Positions 41,946 to 42,651 of a stretch of 42,651 bases of DNA are shown here, piece after piece (the first letter of the stretch is position 1; every line of letters begins with the position of its first letter). The DNA comes from Bacteroidales bacterium (GTDB lineage Bacteria > Bacteroidota > Bacteroidia > Bacteroidales > WCHB1-69): contig JAFZXM010000028.1 in the NCBI GenBank assembly GCA_017616775.1, positions 66,172 to 108,822 on the forward strand. Direction: 5' to 3'. The notes beneath the pieces were generated by a model that was given only the letters and a program-made list of their open reading frames with translations, was not told where the DNA came from and did not search any database. The translations under genes were made by a program, and so were the position numbers.

Positions 41946-42515
41946 GCTATTAAAAATATGATGAATAATAAAATTTCATTTTTAATCACTTGTTTACTAT
42001 TATTTTTAGGAACAGACTATGGGCAAAACATTACCATATCTTGGACATCCACTTTGAATTGTGAGTGGGTTAAAGCAGATAGTGTTGTTGTAATGGATGA
42101 AGATTTATCTTACGAGGAAAGGCGTGTATTTTATTATCCTGATACAATGATAGTATTGAATGTAAATAAAATAAAAGAATTATCTCAGTATGATGCAACA
42201 TTGAACATATATCCTAATCCTTCAAAAGGATATGCAAATATCAAATACACTAATAATAAGGATGGATATGTGAACATGAAGGTGGTGACCATGGATGGTA
42301 AAGTGATACTATCCAAAGAACAATATTTGGAATCAGGGACTTCCCATTTTACATTGTCTATTGCGAATAAAGGAGTATATGTAGTAGTATTTCAAAGTCA
42401 AGGTAGTACTATTGTCAAAAAAATTATCAATATATTCCAAGGTGGTAGTAATGATATAATTTTTAATAAAAAAGAATCACAATATAATTACCAATTTGCT
42501 ATAAAGAATATATAG
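41943..42515 (+). CDS. Surface protein with T9SS-type sorting-domain module, truncated paralogue
   Basis: 190 residues from ATG 41943, with another ATG pair at 41958. A signal peptide ends near 'DYGQ', then comes the same short domain as in the protein at 14410 ('CEWVKADSVVVMDEDLSYEE') and the sorting-domain-like module ('LNIYPNPSKGYANIKY' to 'STIVKKIINIFQGG'). The two genes are nearly alike through the module and then diverge. This copy has only about 25 residues left, and its TAG stop at 42513 lies within the first bases of element B, which has cut off the remaining C-terminal domain. It is therefore probably broken, though a short sorting-domain protein could still be exported. Confidence 0.7.
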   Translation: MAIKNMMNNKISFLITCLLLFLGTDYGQNITISWTSTLNCEWVKADSVVVMDEDLSYEERRVFYYPDTMIVLNVNKIKELSQYDATLNIYPNPSKGYANIKYTNNKDGYVNMKVVTMDGKVILSKEQYLESGTSHFTLSIANKGVYVVVFQSQGSTIVKKIINIFQGGSNDIIFNKKESQYNYQFAIKNI

Positions 42516-42651
42516 TGCGTCCCATTCTTTAGACCATTTGTGTTCCGAGTTAAGGTGACCATTCTTTGCTGGTTTAACATTGCAAAATTACATTCTTTTT
42601 CTTTCATTTCCTTTTTATGTTATAATTTTTATTTTCTACGCTGCGTTTTTA
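42511..42651 (-). mobile_element. MITE-like element B (inverted, continues past window end)
   Basis: It begins TATAGTGCGTCCCATTC at 42511 and matches element A in reverse orientation. The outward -7 box TAATTTTG here lies on the minus strand and faces the 3' end of the truncated gene. If it is as long as element A (about 174 bases), its other end lies some 34 bases beyond the window. There is no coding gene in the visible part. Confidence 0.55.

Noticed and set aside
42511..42651. End of a full insertion sequence with transposase
   Set aside because: Only 141 bases are visible and copy A of about 174 bases has no room for a transposase. A non-autonomous element fits better, though a longer element beyond the window cannot be excluded for copy B.

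Overview
The window reads as chromosomal DNA from an uncultured Bacteroidales-type bacterium (phylum Bacteroidota). Four things point there. Most transcription units are preceded by the Bacteroidota -7 box TAnnTTTG (TACCTTTG, TATCTTTG, TATATTTG and similar), usually with no clear Shine-Dalgarno sequence. Several protein families are typical of the phylum (DUF4221-like, DUF1573, PepSY-like, C69 peptidases, outer-membrane barrels, a response regulator without HTH). Two proteins carry a module resembling the type IX secretion (T9SS) sorting domain. ParC is of the roughly 880-residue Bacteroidota form. No rRNA, tRNA, CRISPR array, prophage or complete insertion sequence was seen.

Layout. 1-2435: the 3' part of a DUF4221-like exported protein, a small thioredoxin-like exported protein, an HD-domain hydrolase and a YqaA/DedA-type membrane protein. 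2436-6015: an orphan leader repeat, then an outer-membrane barrel gene and parC on the minus strand. 6394-14071: a glycosyltransferase, a PepSY-like periplasmic protein, a U32 family protein, a DUF6913-like protein, a C69 dipeptidase and RNase Z. 14072-16075: an AT-rich island holding a conserved promoter-leader, a MITE-like insertion, a T9SS-type surface protein and a frameshifted gene. 16111-29514: housekeeping genes (pyrD, mpl, a small unknown gene, a DUF1573 protein, cysS, lgt, sufD, an ABC-F ATPase, an N-terminal transketolase subunit, an LptF/G permease) and a second glycosyltransferase. 29616-35684: a sigma-54-type response regulator, a second C69 peptidase, a Pif1-like helicase and aroA. 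35772-41814: sugar-nucleotide and surface-polysaccharide genes (rfbA, an SDR epimerase, Wzz-like, O-antigen ligase/polymerase) with a Cas4-like nuclease and a barrel protein between them. 41894-42651: a second copy of the leader and T9SS-type gene, cut off by a second copy of the MITE-like element in the opposite orientation.

The most unusual signal is the relation between 14158-15528 and 41894-42651. Both loci share a promoter-leader of fixed spacing and a closely similar gene. A short element of about 170 bp sits in the leader of the first gene, where its outward promoter faces the gene, and at the 3' end of the second, where it supplies the stop codon. A third, geneless copy of the leader lies at 2615-2665. 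This looks like a dispersed family of surface-protein genes being rewired and truncated by a small non-autonomous element that carries an outward promoter.
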